NCBI GenBank assembly: GCA_024734495.1
Contig: JALMQS010000681.1
Coordinates: 4,589,353-4,653,352, forward strand
DNA from: Forficula auricularia
Taxonomy: Eukaryota; Arthropoda; Insecta; Dermaptera; Forficulidae
Length of the DNA stretch: 64,000 nucleotides
Reading direction: 5' to 3'
The position numbers were made by a program, and so were the translations under genes. How positions within the stretch are numbered: position 1 is the stretch's first letter; every line of letters begins with the position of its first letter. The notes beneath the pieces are model-generated. The model was not told where the DNA came from. It searched no databases and saw nothing but the letters and a program-made list of their open reading frames with translations. This document shows positions 22,467-33,937 of the stretch, piece by piece.

Positions 22467-23349
22467 AATTTGGTAAATGTGTGTAGGTATTGTATAAGAA
22501 CCTCCCCCCACCCCAGGACAAAATCCTGGTTGCTCCAATGGACAGGGGTATAGTAGACTTGCACTTAAGTCACACCAATTTTTTTTAATAATTCTTACTA
22601 ATTTGAAATAATCTATTTTAATTATTTTGATCTTATAATCTAAATCAGAAAATGATTTAGCTTCCTAAAAAATTTGACGATACTGCTTTTCTTCTTTATA
22701 TTTGCATTGATAAGAAATTAGATAAGGGTAGATAAAATCATATAATTAAAAAAGGTTTTTCTAATATATCTTAAAGCTCTTTTCTTGAACGATATCGTAA
22801 AGTCCCATACATCTTTTAGCTGTTTTATAGATTGCTTCTTGATGCGATAAAATCAGACATTAATGGCCTTCAGGAAAAGACCACATGTGACTATAGAATA
22901 AATTTCAACCAGTCACGAGTATCTTGCATCTTTTTCTTAGCGTAAGAAAAACGAATTCAATTCCAAAGGCTAGAGCCAAATATAAATATTAAATTTGAAT
23001 GAGTTTATCCGCAATGGATGTGCGAGTACGCGTAAGTCATTCAACAAATTGCGAAAAACAGACATTAAGAAATGAATGGTAAGTAAAATCTACGCAAAAA
23101 TGAAGTTACTTATTTATAAGTAGAGAAGTTTCAGTTTAAGCAAGCTAATTTAGATATTTTTAATGTTAATATTTTTTCTTAAAAATGTACGACTTTTCTA
23201 TATCTAATTATGGAGTCGATTCAGTCAACTCTATGGAATGAATTCGCGAGCACCTGAAAATTACTGTAGAATTAAGTGTCAAATCAGTGTGCATTCTGGT
23301 GTAAATATATCTCCTTGAGTTGGAGAAAAACGTGAAAACATTTTCAAAA

Positions 23350-23455
23350 CTAAGTATGGTCAATACATGATATGGTTAAGTATTGTAATTTTCTGATCGA
23401 ATGTTGTGGATTAGAAAGCTGAAATTTGGTACAAAAATAAAAACTTATCTAACAA
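23350..23455. repeat. Fragment of the ACTTTACCATAC element family
   Basis: ATGGTCAATACATGATATGG, then TTAAGTATTGTAATTTTCTG, resembles the terminus of the element at 55379-56037 (GGTATGGTCAAGTATTGTG). It is followed by AAGCTGAAATTTGGTAC, whose inverse occurs near 50780. No borders can be set. Confidence 0.4.
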
Positions 23456-23904
23456 ATCTAGCTTGATATGATATAAAAATTATATTTTTTTATTTTTTGC
23501 ATTCTTTCGAAGTCTGCCTGCCATGTAATATTGACTAGTATTGAATTCGTTAGTTTTTTTCTCAATATGTAAATAAAAATCTCTGGAACGTGAAGAAAAA
23601 AATATTTTAAAATGTATCTTTTTTTCTGTTTGAGTGTTTCTATCCAGGTACCCACGATAAGTCAAAAACGAAAAGTACAAAAAAGCTTGGTTTCATAATG
23701 TGAGTATTTTCAATGCAGAGAGCTGATTAGATTTTAAACTTTCTATTATAGCTTCAGTTCAAAAAATTCAGAAGCCCTATTTTCTTTTAATGATTTTATT
23801 GAAGTGTTAATGTTTTGTTATGTTAGTAAAATAATAAACACATTAATTAATATGTGTATTATTTCAATTTTATTTTACTATTTTACTAATTAATAGTATT
23901 TGTG

Positions 23905-23990
23905 GGGTTCAGATTGGCTGACTGGTTACAGAGCACCCCTTCTAATACTGGTGGCTCGATGCCTAGTAGAATTGTAAAAATATAGCGTGC
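23905..23990 (+). repeat. tRNA-derived SINE fragment
   Basis: An A-box-like TGGCTGACTGGTTACAGAGC is followed, at tRNA spacing, by a B-box-like GGTGGCTCGATGCC. No acceptor stem can be formed, so this is a SINE head and not a tRNA gene. Confidence 0.5.
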
Positions 23991-24419
23991 ATACCTTAAA
24001 TTCTTGTAAAAATATAATAGATCATCTAAATACGCTTAATTAGTTAATAATATAATAATATTACACTATTTATAGAAAAAAATATAACCTCACATCCTAA
24101 TAACCCTCTCACCGCATCTTTGGTTTTTCCAAAATACCCACCAAGGTCCTTTCTCAAACATCTTAAAAACTGGGAGTTTTCCTGAGCATTTTCCAAGATA
24201 AAAAACCAAAAACCACCGATACCTTCTCTAAAAATCACAAGACTAAAACTTCCCAAAATGCTTACTGTATAAATAAATAACGATTGGTCATATAGGCGAA
24301 TGCCCTTTGCAGGGTAATGTACGTTTTTTCACTCCATTCTGTAAATATAAATCCCACATGTCTTGTGATCAAACTGTATTTATATTGTATCATAAAATCG
24401 CTCAATAAAAAGACATTAA

Positions 24420-24570
24420 AAAAAAGAGCACGCCTTCTAATCAAGCTAGCGCTGGTTCAAGCCAGACTCGCTGCAAATTGACCAGTTATAATTTGATCCC
24501 TACATAAATTTACACACACTTCCACACACCCGAACAGCCAATATATTTACCGAAGGGAATTAAAAAAAGT
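24420..24570 (+). repeat. tRNA-derived SINE, 5' truncated
   Basis: B-box-like GCTGGTTCAAGCCAGAC is followed by the tail TTATAATTTGATCCCTACAT and a CA-rich stretch. The tail matches that of the SINE copies near 58.6 kb (TATAATTTGACCCCTAC) and 27.9 kb (minus strand). Confidence 0.55.
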
Positions 24571-24771
24571 ATTTTTATTTTAAAACCCACTAAATAGCTC
24601 ATTAGCTCATCACGAATATTATTATATAATATAATATTGATTAGACATATTATATTATTGATTAGCCACTTAATTAATTAAATCAAAAAATAAATTTTTT
24701 AAAAGTTTATTAAGGAAAGCGTATCGAGACTTAAAAAAGTTTTTACTTTTTCCTCTAAAATTCAACTTTAA

Positions 24772-24925
24772 AATGGGATAAATCAAATTCATAATGGGAA
24801 TAATCAATTTTGACATGGGGTTTAGTCAATTGTAAAATGGGATTAGCCATTTTTAAAATGGAATTAATATTTTCAAATTGGGAATAATCGATTGAAAAAT
24901 GGGATTAATCCCAATCAAATTGATT
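24772..24925 (+). repeat. Degenerate 22-bp tandem repeat
   Basis: About seven units of roughly 20-23 bp with consensus near AATGGGATTAATCAATTTTA, for example AATGGGATAAATCAAATTC, AATGGGAATAATCAATTTTG and AATGGGATTAGCCATTTTTA. Units are diverged. No coding frame. Confidence 0.75.
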
Positions 24926-25029
24926 AAATTGAAATTAATCTTGTCAATCTTCTTTTGAACTTGAACAGGGCATAGAAGAGACACATATTGTTAGTTCTTT
25001 TCTTGGGTATATCAATATACAAATTGCGA

Positions 25030-25093
25030 CCGAAAGAGAGAGAGATTATATAGATATCATATAGATATATCATATAGATATATATCTAATCTG
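25030..25093. repeat. GA and ATAGAT microsatellite
   Basis: A short GAGAGAGAGA tract is followed by repeats of ATATAGATATC/ATATAGATATATC. Simple sequence only. Confidence 0.8.
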
Positions 25094-25648
25094 GTAACAA
25101 AAATGAAAGAAATTTACATGCAAATTTATTCGATTATAGAAGTGGAAGACGTGCCTTCTATTTCAAATTCCTTTTAAAATGATAGTATTAAACAAACAGA
25201 TCCACCTCCATTCTCGTGAATGATTGAATAAGTAATTTTGTATAATATCGAATAATAATATTGTAAGGGTATTATTCAAAGACTAAACGTCATGGAGGTG
25301 GGTTCCATTAAAGACAAGCAAATTTGGAAATATTAATTTTAATAAAATTTTCTATTATACCAAATTGTAAATCATTTTAGTATTATGCAAACCGATCTGA
25401 TCACAACATAATAGAGAAAAAATTAATTAATATAAAGTATCGTAAAATACCTAATGATTAAAGCGGAGAAGGCAAAAAAAAAGTATTTTATATTATTATA
25501 AAAAATAGTGATTTGTTTTGACAAAGCGGAAAAGTTATTGTTATCAGGGCCAAAACAAATAAATAGCGAGGCGAGCAATTAGCAAGTATTTCAATTACAC
25601 TTTAAAAAAATCATCAAAAATCTAAAATTTATATAAGTATATGTAGAT

Positions 25649-26649
25649 CAGTAGCGGTTGGTGACTTTTCAACCAGGGGATGCTGTCCAAAAAAGTACTC
25701 TTCATTTTTTGAAATGTTATTTCACTTTTCGCTTTTTTTGCAAATTTCATAGAATACGGCATCATTTTCGTTATTTTTCAAATTTGACATTAGATTTTTT
25801 AAAATATATTTTGGGCCGTCGCCCCAAACGGATACTGCTTTGTCTGAGTGAGGATAAGAATCAGAATTTTTTTTGGCTTTTCGGCCTTTCTAGCCATAAG
25901 CCAATTTATGATACTAATTATTTTTTAAATTTGTCTCTACCCCCGGGCTCAGGTTTTAGCCGGATGCCTTGAGTCGGATTCGAACCCGGGTCCACTTGGT
26001 TAGCAGGCTGACATGCTATCCTCTACCCTACCCGACCCCCGAGTCAGAAATTAATTCTTGTGACTTAAACTCCACAGAACCTGAGATGTATATTCCACAA
26101 TGAATCAGCCAGTCCTATAAGAAAATTTAAAATTTCCCATAATTCTATTGCTATAAGCAAGCTATGACTTGTCTATATAGCACTCTTAGTTATTTCCGAA
26201 CTTATATATTGAGAGTTCTTAGAAATGGATTATTCCAAAGATTCCCGAAAAATATTTATTTATTCCTTTTTTGTATTATTTCTATTCCAATAAATCCTCA
26301 GCGAGAACAATTTTTATTCGACTAAAACACGTCTGAACTTGTCTTTGATATGCTTGAACTAAAAGATATATCTACCAGGGAGGGACTTCAAACCTTCTAT
26401 CGGCGCCCTTTTCGGAAAAATCATTCCTTTTAATTGCCCCTTGAAACTATGGAACAATTTATTTCATTTAGAGAGGCAATATAATATGCTTTTCAAAACA
26501 ACAAATGTTTTTTATAGAAATATTTGAAATTACGGATGATAATTTTAAAATTTAAAGATCCTCCTGAAATTTTGAAGTCAATATTTATGAAAATACTCTA
26601 AATGTTTGAAATTTTAGGGATGCGCCGCATCCATGGACCGCAAGCACTG
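25649..26649. mobile_element. Non-autonomous hAT element with perfect 8-bp duplication
   Basis: ATGTAGAT is duplicated exactly at 25641-25648 and 26650-26657. The element starts CAGTAGCGGTTGGTG and ends ATGGACCGCAAGCACTG (inverse CAGTGCTTGCGGTCC). Length is 1001 bp. A SINE is nested in it on the minus strand (about 25800-26045). The interior shows no BED finger or hATC dimerisation region; the longest frame (25658-25972) runs through the SINE and is chance. Confidence 0.85.
25800..26045 (-). repeat. tRNA-derived SINE nested in hAT element
   Basis: On the minus strand: GGTCGGGTAGGGTAGAGG (A-box region), GCATGTCAGCCTGC, then a textbook B box GGGTTCGAATCC, followed by GGCATCCGGCTAAAACCTGAG and GGGGTAGAGAC. 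The CCGGCTAAAAC tail block also occurs in the SINE at 40.05 kb. The 3' limit is approximate. Confidence 0.8.
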
Positions 26650-27015
26650 ATGTAGATATATTTTAGCATAGGTGATAAATAAATTAAAATTTATTTTCTC
26701 TATTTCGAAATTAAATTCATAACAACTGTGTTTTTTGAGATTCCGGAAACATAAGATCAATACCGAACGGTTATTTTTTTTAATAAAAATTTCAATTTAA
26801 TTAAAATGAATATTTATATTATTTATTAATTATAAAAATCTCTATTTAATCATCAGTTTTTAGACATTTACTTTTCATTAATAAAATGTAAATACGATTT
26901 TAGAAATGATTGGGAGGCCAGTTTTTATTAACTGTCGTTAAATTTTTTAGACTAGCCATTCAATATAGAATTTAGCCTCAATTTATTCCTTCGTGAGGAT
27001 GATCAAGCATGAAAA

Positions 27016-27345
27016 CAGTGGCGGATTAAGAAGCTGGAGGAATTGGCGACCGCCAGGGCCCCATAATTCGATAGATTCCTATTTAAAAACTTACAGCAGA
27101 AAAAGCAAAAAATACATTAATCGCTATTAAACTTAGAAATAAAACTATTTAAACGCTTTAATTTTAAATAGCTAGTTATTTCATACTTTATTTTTAATTT
27201 TTTCATAGTGATCAAGTATGTATAGGTAAGTACATTTTAATAAAAAAAAATGATCTATTTTAATAAATTGAAATATGAAAGGGTTGTATTTATAGGAATT
27301 CGAAATTTGTAGCGCCAGGGGCCTCTAACAAGCTTAAACCGATTA
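27016..27345. mobile_element. Possible decayed hAT-like insertion
   Basis: Starts CAGTGGCGGATTAAG with GGCGACCGCCAGGGCCCC inside, and ends around GCGCCAGGGGCC..GCTTAAACCG, a rough inverse of the start. The last terminal bases and a target duplication are not convincing. Confidence 0.3.
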
Positions 27346-27539
27346 TGCGTGATAATCCAATTTTCGACAAGTTTTGGGTAAATAGTAAATATTTATGAGC
27401 TACAAATTTATAAATAATCATTTCCTAGACTCAAATTTTACATATAGATATTTTTTGTTTGACTCATTCACTTAGGTATATATACACGTATAATATATTT
27501 TCTAAGAAAATCACACGAAAATATCATTTAGGAGAAACG

Positions 27540-27715
27540 ACATATTTGTAATGATATGTCAGAAGGGTTGATTTTACCACTTCGGCAATATACCCTACCA
27601 AAATTAGCAGAGGTTCACCTCACGGGATAGCCATTTGGCCCGGATTGCTAATTTTGGCACGCAGGTTCGATTCCCGAGGGGTAAAAACAACACTTCTGAG
27701 ATATAATTATAAATA
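27540..27715. repeat. Inverted pair of SINE copies
   Basis: The plus-strand copy has GATAGCCATTTGGCCCGG, a B box CAGGTTCGATTCCCG, and tail GGGGTAAAAACAACACTTCTG. The minus-strand copy at the left supplies the same tail inverted (CAGAAGGGTTGATTTTACC) and CCAAAATTAGCA facing TGCTAATTTTGG. It is the same kind of SINE as at 57.2 and 61.8 kb. Confidence 0.65.
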
Positions 27716-27831
27716 AATAATCCATTCCGCCTCCGATCTAATAGATTACACCCTATTGTGATTTTCTTCGAAAATTTAAAATCTCTTTCTAACTTAACGA
27801 CTCAAATAAATTTTTTTAATTATTTATGGTA

Positions 27832-27965
27832 TATTATGTGTGTGTGGTGGTGGTTAAGTGTAAATTAATGTAGGAACCAGTTGTATTTTATCACGGAGTG
27901 AGGCTTAAACTCAGACCCGCCAGACTTACTGAGAAACCAAGCTAAGGACCTTCCTTAATAAATCG
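27832..27965 (-). repeat. tRNA-derived SINE
   Basis: On the minus strand: GCTTGGTTTCTCAGTAAGTC, a weak B box GGTCTGAGTTTAAGCC, then tail ACAACTGGTTCCTACATTAA and a CA-rich end (ACCACCACCACACACAC). This matches the SINE tail at 24.47 kb. Confidence 0.55.
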
Positions 27966-29428
27966 GTTTTCTTACAATCCTTTTGAAACTTTGAATACAC
28001 ATATTTATAAGTGTCCTTTATAGGTAGAAATTTTTTTCAATAGTCATTGAGGCACTAAATTTATAAATATTGCCCATTGAAATTTGCATATTTAATACGC
28101 GAACCCTATCACGATTGATGTTAAAAGCGACTGTTTCATTAAATAACAATCGTAATTTTCTTGAAATTATTTTGAAAAACTTAGAATCATTAACTGAAGA
28201 TATAACAAATATTTTTCTGTTAAAATAATTGTATCAAGAGGTATTCGTTTTCTATGAAAAATGTTGAAATTTAGGTACTTTTGATGGTTTTCATTTTTTT
28301 CTCTCATGGCATGGAAAATGAGAGATGGCAACTTGGCAACGTCACACTAAAATTACTCAATTTTTCCATATCTAAAAAAAATCTGCTACTGGTGCATTTG
28401 AGATTTTTAGCTAATTCTTTCAACCTAACTATATCTACTGTTCTCACTGGAATTTCGCATTGAGCTGTTTCATGAAGAGTTTTTTTTTATTCTTTGTTTT
28501 TTTAGCGCCGGTAAGAATGCAATGTGGCCAAATCCCAGAAACGGCGCAATGAAATATTTTTTGCCTTTCTGCGCATGTGGGAGTAGGGGAAAAAGCGAAC
28601 TCCATCTGAGCTATAATAGGGAACGTCCTTAAATAAAAGCATGTTAAAATAGAACCTAGCTCCTTCAGGATCGCCTTTAAATAATTTCCTAACCAGTATT
28701 AAAATTAATTATTTTAACATGTTTAAAAAAAAATTTAATTTTTAAATAAATTTCATGCTTTTCAAAGTTTGAGCCACAAATAGTATACGTTTATGTAAAA
28801 AATGAATAAGAAAATATTTATCAAATTTACCTATTATATTATCCAAGGTAAAATCTTAAGGGAAATGATATATATAATAAAATCTCTTCCTTTATATATA
28901 TCTAAAAAGCGTTTTGTAAATTTAATGAATTTCATCTGTAGACAGCAGAAACAACCGGGAGTACCGGCGGCGAGGCGGTTGGTTCAACTTCCCATATACA
29001 TTAGTATATTAAAACGAAATGTTATTTATTTTAAGTTAAATAATGGTTGAGCGGTTGGATAGCCAGCATTAACTAAATAAAGTATTTGCCCATCGTGGAG
29101 TTTTGCTTCCTTGCATTTATATATGCAGAGTGAGAGAGGGAGTTAATATAAGAGCAAAAGTTTCTCCCTTGAGAGGAATCTGTTGTTTAAAACTTTATAC
29201 TTTTATTTTATAAATTTATCTCGAATATATAAATATTACCTAGTATTTTTTTCTCCTATATCATATACACTCTTTCTATAAACTCAGGAAATACTAAAAC
29301 TCATCTTTTGTCATTTATTATAGTTTTTCATGAAGAGCTAGTTTGTTTTAACAACAAAACCGAATTTTTCTATATCAAATCGGGTAATTGAACCCATGAG
29401 AAATAACACACAATATATTTCTAATTAA
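27966..29428. other. No gene seen
   Basis: Mostly AT-rich. A GC-richer patch at about 28500-28640 (AGCGCCGGTAAGAATGCAATG, then CTGCGCATGTGGGAGTAG) and one at 28950-28990 have no family resemblance in any frame. No repeat partner was found in the window. Confidence 0.45.
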
Positions 29429-29432
29429 AAGA

Positions 29433-29460
29433 CTGATGAAGAAGTTCAAACCTTCGAAAT
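29433..29460 (+). ncRNA. Hammerhead-like motif of a PLE tail
   Basis: CTGATGA, spacer A, GAAG, a 7-nt loop TTCAAAC, CTTC, then GAAAT. Stem II has four perfect pairs. The stem III/cleavage part (ATCAT) does not fit the consensus well, so activity is doubtful. Confidence 0.5.
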
Positions 29461-29505
29461 CATATTTCGAACAAAGTAGTAGCTTGATTAATTTATTTTA
29501 AAGTA

Positions 29506-29970
29506 CAGTTGACTCTCGATAACTCGAATTTTTCGATAATTCGAACTCTTCATCTGTTAACTTCGGTAAATCGAAAAAATGCTGTGTATTTTGATACGCT
29601 CGATAACTCGAAATACTTTTCGTAACAAGAAGGGGAGAGAATGTTCTATAATTCGAACTAGGCCACTTCGCCTGTTTATAATTCGAATTTTTCCTAGCAA
29701 AAAAACTATTCTAATTAGGTATGTTATTATCTATAGCAATGTTAATACATATGTAATTTTTTTGTTCTTTTTTGTCGTTTTCATTATTTTTATTTACTTT
29801 TTCACTTGAGGCTATATCTAAAATCTATGTAAGCTCATACATTTTTTCAAGCATATAATAAAAACTCTTAATAATTCGAATTTTTTTCTTTCCTCTTGGT
29901 AATTCAAAATTCTCGATAATTTGAATTTTTCTTGTAGTCCCTTTGATTCCGAATTATCGAGAGTGGACTG
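29506..29970. mobile_element. pogo/Tigger-like MITE, family 3
   Basis: A 465-bp element between TA dinucleotides (29504-29505, 29971-29972). It starts CAGTTGACTCTCGATAAC and its right end inverted reads CAGTCCACTCTCGATAATTC. Both flanks are filled with ATAATTCGAA / GATAACTCGAA repeats. Non-coding; the frame at 29579-29809 is chance. Confidence 0.9.
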
Positions 29971-30134
29971 TATATTATTATAAAGGCTTTTAACTCCACT
30001 GATCTAAAGCTAGTCCGAACTAAACTTACCCCGCCGATCAAGCGAATCAGATTGGTTTAGAAATTATTTTATTTTGAATATAATAAAATAATAGGAGAGA
30101 CAAATGGGAACCGAGTTATACTCACCCATCAATA

Positions 30135-30262
30135 ACTATTCAATACCCTGAAGAAGGAGAGAAAAAAGTCTCCGAAACGTCGGAATTTGAATAAAATTTA
30201 AATAATTTATGGACTGCCTTTCATTATAACCTACTAATTTCGCTTACCAGTCCGTCTTTCTA
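30135..30262 (+). repeat. PLE terminal repeat with hammerhead-like motif
   Basis: Motif at 30148-30181: CTGAAGA, spacer A, GGAGA, loop of 8, TCTCC, GAAACGTC. Stem II has five perfect pairs. Compared with the copy at 63.6 kb, its fifth pair is A-U instead of G-C. The tail GGACTGCCTTTC, then CCAGTCCGTCTTTC, matches the repeats at 63.7 and 19.98 kb. Single orientation here. Confidence 0.75.
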
Positions 30263-31303
30263 AGAAAATAAATCAAATTAAATAATAAAATAATGTTTTT
30301 CTCTACGGATTAACTAAATAATGTTAACTAGTGCTTGATTCAGAGGAAGGCAAAAGAGAAACAACCCCTGTGAAAAATTTCCTAAGGAAAATTACAATGG
30401 AGAGGATACTACGAATTTAAGAATCCATGTTACTTAAAAATATGTTACATAAAAATATATTTTAGTCCTTCAAGATAGCATACTTTCTAAAACGATAACA
30501 TAATACAAATTCACAGCACGTAATCTTGTATTATAACTTTCTTGTAGTGCAATCTAATTTGGGTTGACAACACTGGCACAACAAATAAACCAGTAATTAA
30601 CTACATTTTGTGTAATTTCATTTCACCGTGTAGAATAACTTAATTCAAATTGAACACTGTTCTTCAATTACGCAAAAGATAGTCATTACCATTAAAATAT
30701 TAAAATATGTTTAAAATAGTGATCACTTTTCTCCGAGAACAAATTAATTAGTGAAGTTCGAAACCCATTTCATTATTTAACGAGTCTTAAAAGAAGTAAG
30801 TAAAAAAACAAAAAAACAAATAGATAACTAAATTGTAGTTTTATCTAAACTAAATGAACTTTATGTTTAAAAAAGATGAAAATACCAATGAACTCTATCC
30901 TTTTGTTGAATAAAACAAATGTTTTAAGCAAATATGAACTATAGACTGGGCGTCAAATGGACTTTAGACTATAGGCGAGATACTCTTAAATCCGGCCCTG
31001 CTCCATAGTAATAGCGGAATCGACACTTGAAGAAGAAGAAGTGCTTAATAATTAGAATTTTAAAAACGTTTTAATTGAATATCTGTACTATATAATTATT
31101 TTACCCTCTACCTGATATTAGCCCGGCAGTTCTTAGGTATTAACTTGTCTGATTTATTCAAACAACTGAAGGAGTCCCTTTGGACGAGGCCAGTAATAGA
31201 TAAAAATTATCAAAAATAAAAAAAATAGTGTAAAAAGGAATAATACCTATAATAAATAATTTTAAAAGATTATTTTTCTTTAAATTGAAAGTTTCTTTTT
31301 GGG
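30263..31303. other. No gene; one isolated hAT end
   Basis: TCTTAAATCCGGCCCTG ends at 31000. Its inverse CAGGGCCGGATTTAAGA is a hAT-type terminus like that at 42322, but no matching left end or duplication of CTCCATAG was found. The remainder is AT-rich and featureless. Confidence 0.45.
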
Positions 31304-31573
31304 GAGAGTAGCAGAATTTTTATAAATTAAAGGAGACAATAAAAGAGTGTATGTCTTCTGTTGGAATAATAATTTTTTAATTTATTTATAACAAGACTGT
31401 AGTTTTGAGGGCTTTCCCCTCTTCATCATTCTATTACAATTGATTCACAGGAATTGATGTGTGTAAGTGAGATTTACAAGTGGTCTAGCCAAAGGCCTCG
31501 AAACTATACTCGTTATAAATAAATTAAAAAATGTATTATTCCAGCAGAAGACCCTTTTATTGTTTCCTTTAAT
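31304..31573. repeat. Inverted pair of PLE terminal repeats
   Basis: Left arm GAGAGTAGCAGAATTTTTAT, then TTAAAGGAGACAATAAAAGAG. The right arm inverts it, ending CTTTTATTGTTTCCTTTAA. The minus-strand motif in the left arm reads (A)ATGATGA, A, GAGGG, loop, CCCTC, AAAAC, TACAGTC: a 5-bp stem II with a changed first core base. The right arm has only CCTCGAAACTATACTCG. Same family as 12270-12496 and 44603-45435. Confidence 0.8.
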
Positions 31574-32647
31574 TTTTCTTTAATAAACTGAATCCTGAAA
31601 TTTTGGTGATTAGTAAATTTTGTCAGCATTAAGGCTTGAAAGCTTAATACTTAATAATACTAATAAACTTAACATAAAGAGCTTATTAATAGAGAATTTT
31701 GGGACAGATTTCGGATCATTGATTAGAACCGCTTAAGAACTTTTATTTATTTATTTATTTTTATTTTTGCTGGAGTTGTATCGGAAGCTCTCTAGTGAGT
31801 AAGCCCATCTATTCAATTCTTTGTTTTGAAAATACAAACATTTTAATCAACTCATCTTATTTAAGATTAATTGGGATAAAGTTTCATACAGTTCACGCTT
31901 CTTAAAACTAAATCGTTTAAATTCAAACTTAGATGATTCTCTGGATAATATTATTCATGGAGTATTAATTAAAAAATCTCTGCGAAAGTTTTGAAATCTA
32001 TTTTCTTAATCCGGCCATTAAAATTATTTCCTTTTTACTAATAATAATAATAATAATACCTTTTTCAGATCTTTTCATAAATGGAGAATGTGAAAAGAAG
32101 ATAAGAAGACGAAAGAAATTTTAGAACGGTCTCGCTTTTGATCCCATCTTTTTTCCCATCTTTTATTTCAATGGGAAATCGAGCGCATTTGTTAGCTATT
32201 CGCCATTTGTCAATGTAGATGTGTTCTTATCAATGCGCAGTCCTTTCACTTGTTAAGACGAGATTTCGACCAATCTAGGCTTGTTAACAAGAGAGTTCCG
32301 GACTTTGTCCATTTGCCATTGGCTCCAGCTGTGGCTTATTTAAAGGCTAAAGGCTGACTCTGCCTCTCATTGCATTTATTGACCATGCTTACTTATTTAT
32401 TAGAGAATGTGAAGCGACATTTGGGAAAAAACTACTTGTTTGGAAGAATATAAACGCATGGAAAAACTATTTTCTTTGAAAGTCTTAGGTTTTATTTTCT
32501 TTTATAAAATAAGTAGCGTAAACATCCCACAACTTACCGCGTCCCCTTTTCAAAATTAACATTTTTAACTTAGTAAGAAGAGAAAACTGTAATGCGATAT
32601 ATGTATATACTAGTACAATTAAATTACATTGCTCGATAAAAAGTAAA
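31574..32647. other. Low-repeat stretch, no gene identified
   Basis: Includes (TTTA)n at about 31742-31765 and (TAA)n at 32037-32056. The part 32100-32460 is less AT-rich than its surroundings and shows no repeat partner in the window. It may be single-copy intergenic DNA, but no frame resembles a protein family. Confidence 0.4.
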
Positions 32648-33260
32648 CAAAAATTTCTCCTCTTAAACCTAACAATGAATTCGAGTAGAGTTTTAAACGC
32701 TGATTATCATGCAATTTCCCAATTTTTTACAACAGGTCAGAGTTTTAAAATATTATCGGTCAAAATGACGAAAAAGGTCATTTTGAGTCCCATTGAATAT
32801 TAAACAGCAATATTTGAAATCAAAATATTTTATTGAGGTATTATAAAAACAGCTTCCTCTTTGATTTTCAAATTACCACTTGTTTCCAGCTCAATAAGAA
32901 CTCGAGTTATAACTAAAAAACTAAGAGCTTATGTTTTTTGCTCTATGTTTATTGTCCTTTATAATTATGTAGTTTTAGTTTTTCAGTTATAACTTGAGTT
33001 CTAATTGAGCTTAAAACAAGTGGTAATTTGAATATCAAAGAGGAAGCTGTTTTCTATTACGCCAACAAAATATTTTGATTTCAATAATAGCTGTTTATTA
33101 TCTAATGGGACTAGAAAATAGATCAAAATGGCATTTTTTGCCATTTTGACCGATAATATCTCAAAACTCTGACATGTTGTAAAAAATTGGGAAGTTGTAT
33201 GATAATCAGCGTATAAAACTCTACGCGAATCCATTGTTAGGTTTAAGGGGAAATTTTTTT
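32648..33260. repeat. 0.6-kb palindrome, foldback element
   Basis: Arms of about 275 bp (32648-32920 and 32985-33260) with matching blocks such as CCTAACAATGAATTCG / CGAATCCATTGTTAGG, GACCGATAATATCTCAAAAC and its inverse, and CAAGTGGTAATTTGAA / TTCAAATTACCACTTG. The loop is about 65 bp. Two chance frames overlap the right arm on the minus strand. No transposase. Confidence 0.85.
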
Positions 33261-33339
33261 GTCGAACAGTGTTATAGATACATCCGCAGAACCGATTCCG
33301 AAAGTATTCTGAATCTTTATAGTAGGACATAATTGACAA

Positions 33340-33640
33340 AAAAACATAGTATATAAGATTGATTGCATGAATTGCAACAAAATATATATAGGAGAATCAA
33401 AAAGAAAATTAACAATAAGATGAACATGATAAAATAAAATCTTTGCAGCGCCATAGCTATTCATGCAATAGATAATCTCAACAAAAATACATGTGTAAAA
33501 AAAGGCCAAAAGTTTGATTAATAAAAACCGTTGGCGAAAAAAATTACTAAGTTCTAATGTCCTAGCAAGTCCAACATCATGAATTTATTAAATGAGTCGA
33601 GAATATAACTCATATTTTTCATTTTACATGTCCGTCTATA
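33340..33640 (+). pseudogene. PLE GIY-YIG endonuclease remnant
   Basis: The plus-strand frame reads NIVYKIDCMNCNKIYIGES followed by KRKL (33340-33413), the start of a GIY-YIG domain as in Penelope-like elements: Y-K-I-x-C-x-x-C-x-x-x-Y-I-G. The frame then breaks. Shifted frames continue with SAIAIHAIDNLNKN (compare the usual SALA-H block) and a K-rich block RWRKKLLSSN near 33550, where PLE proteins have their basic R/K-L-L-E region. Several frameshifts and stops make it dead. No reverse transcriptase lies upstream, where the palindrome abuts. No clean hammerhead-like tail was found downstream. Its family differs from that at 44.8-45.4 kb. Confidence 0.7.
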
Positions 33641-33937
33641 TTTATTGATTTCACATTTTAGGTTGAAATTATTTTCCTAAAACTAACAGACATTTTGACA
33701 AATTAATTAATTCCTATCTCTTCAAATATATATTTTTAGATAATCACTATAAATGGTTTTATAGTTGAAAATAAAAATAAATTTTTAATAGTATATTATT
33801 TAAATCGATTAGTATTATAGTTATTCTAGCTGGATTTACAAAGAGTCTTTGAAAAACTTTCCACTCTTACTCCAATTTATTTTATAAAAGGGAGCTGATA
33901 TTTTACAATTATTTAGCAACAGGCTGAGTTTGTAATT
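33641..33937. other. No gene; weak match to the ACTTTACCATAC family
   Basis: AACTAACAGACATTTTGAC followed by AAATTAATTAATTCCTATCTC at 33683-33722 resembles the interior of the element at 55379-56037. Otherwise AT-rich without features. Confidence 0.35.

Noticed and set aside
25658..25972. 104-codon open frame as a gene
   Set aside because: It starts inside a hAT terminus and runs through a SINE read backwards. No family resemblance.
27016..27345. A well-defined hAT element
   Set aside because: The left end looks right, but the right end and target duplication could not be established. Kept at low confidence only.
33001..33509. Minus-strand frames of 88-112 codons
   Set aside because: They overlap a palindrome arm and the antisense of a GIY-YIG remnant. 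The real coding signal is on the plus strand.
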